Shown here piece after piece: positions 31,416-31,422 of a stretch of DNA of 31,422 nt. The position numbers and the translations under genes were made by a program. The DNA is taken from contig JAWQRN010000323.1 of the NCBI GenBank assembly GCA_033557685.1, positions 1-31,422 on the forward strand, written 5' to 3'. The DNA is from Sperchopsis tessellata. Its lineage: Eukaryota > Arthropoda > Insecta > Coleoptera > Hydrophilidae. Within the stretch, counting starts at the first letter, position 1; every line of letters begins with the position of its first letter. Under the pieces are notes generated by a model. It made no database searches and had not been told where the DNA came from. It saw only the letters and a program-made list of their open reading frames with translations.

Positions 31416-31422
31416 ATATATA
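31346..31422. repeat. (TA)n microsatellite at window end
   Basis: About 65 bases of perfect TA alternation, then AAAAAA and TATATA at the edge. Confidence 0.95.

Overview
This window looks like nuclear DNA from an animal, most likely an insect. It is strongly AT-rich, has long (TA)n runs, contains no long open reading frames and has no prokaryote-style gene packing. It is crowded with decayed transposable elements of families common in arthropods: non-LTR retrotransposons, a Penelope-like element, mariner, hAT, and a Tc1/mariner-type transposon with long inverted ends. The species cannot be named from the sequence alone. No rRNA, tRNA, CRISPR array or operon was seen.

Layout. 1-2990 is mostly AT-rich sequence without recognisable genes, except for one well-formed candidate coding exon at 1737-1795 (+). 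2995-4292 is a LINE remnant (-), abutted by a mariner transposase remnant at 4294-5318 (+). 6320-7735 (-) and 7736-9190 (+) are two LINE remnants of different families that meet head to head. 9945-11340 (-) is a Penelope-like element, with reverse-transcriptase and GIY-YIG nuclease pieces and a short structured 3' motif. 13178-13465 (+) holds the only convincing intact coding sequence, a 95-residue HMGA-like AT-hook protein preceded by a strong splice acceptor. 14396-16235 (-) is a nearly full-length but broken hAT transposase. 16270-16835 (-) is a LINE 3' fragment. 16836-18736 (+) is a 1.9 kb DNA transposon with long imperfect inverted ends. 19130-19870 is a CpG-dense, TATA-containing island unlike its surroundings. 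21170-23110 (-) is the longest LINE copy. 25966-27850 (-) is a second hAT transposon. 28480-28740 (+) and 30335-30930 (+) are LINE 3' fragments. (TA)n microsatellites lie at 1952-1975, 29425-29469 and at both edges of the window.

How the pieces relate. Nothing here forms a working pathway. The elements are independent insertions, carrying stops, frameshifts, internal deletions and in places changed catalytic residues. The host signal is limited to the AT-hook gene, the short candidate exon and possibly the CpG island. All three would fit a gene-poor region of long introns or intergenic DNA filled by transposons. I found no convincing new biological system. The items most worth checking are the CpG island, the AT-hook gene, the candidate exon, the asymmetric long-ended transposon and the structured 3' end of the Penelope-like element.
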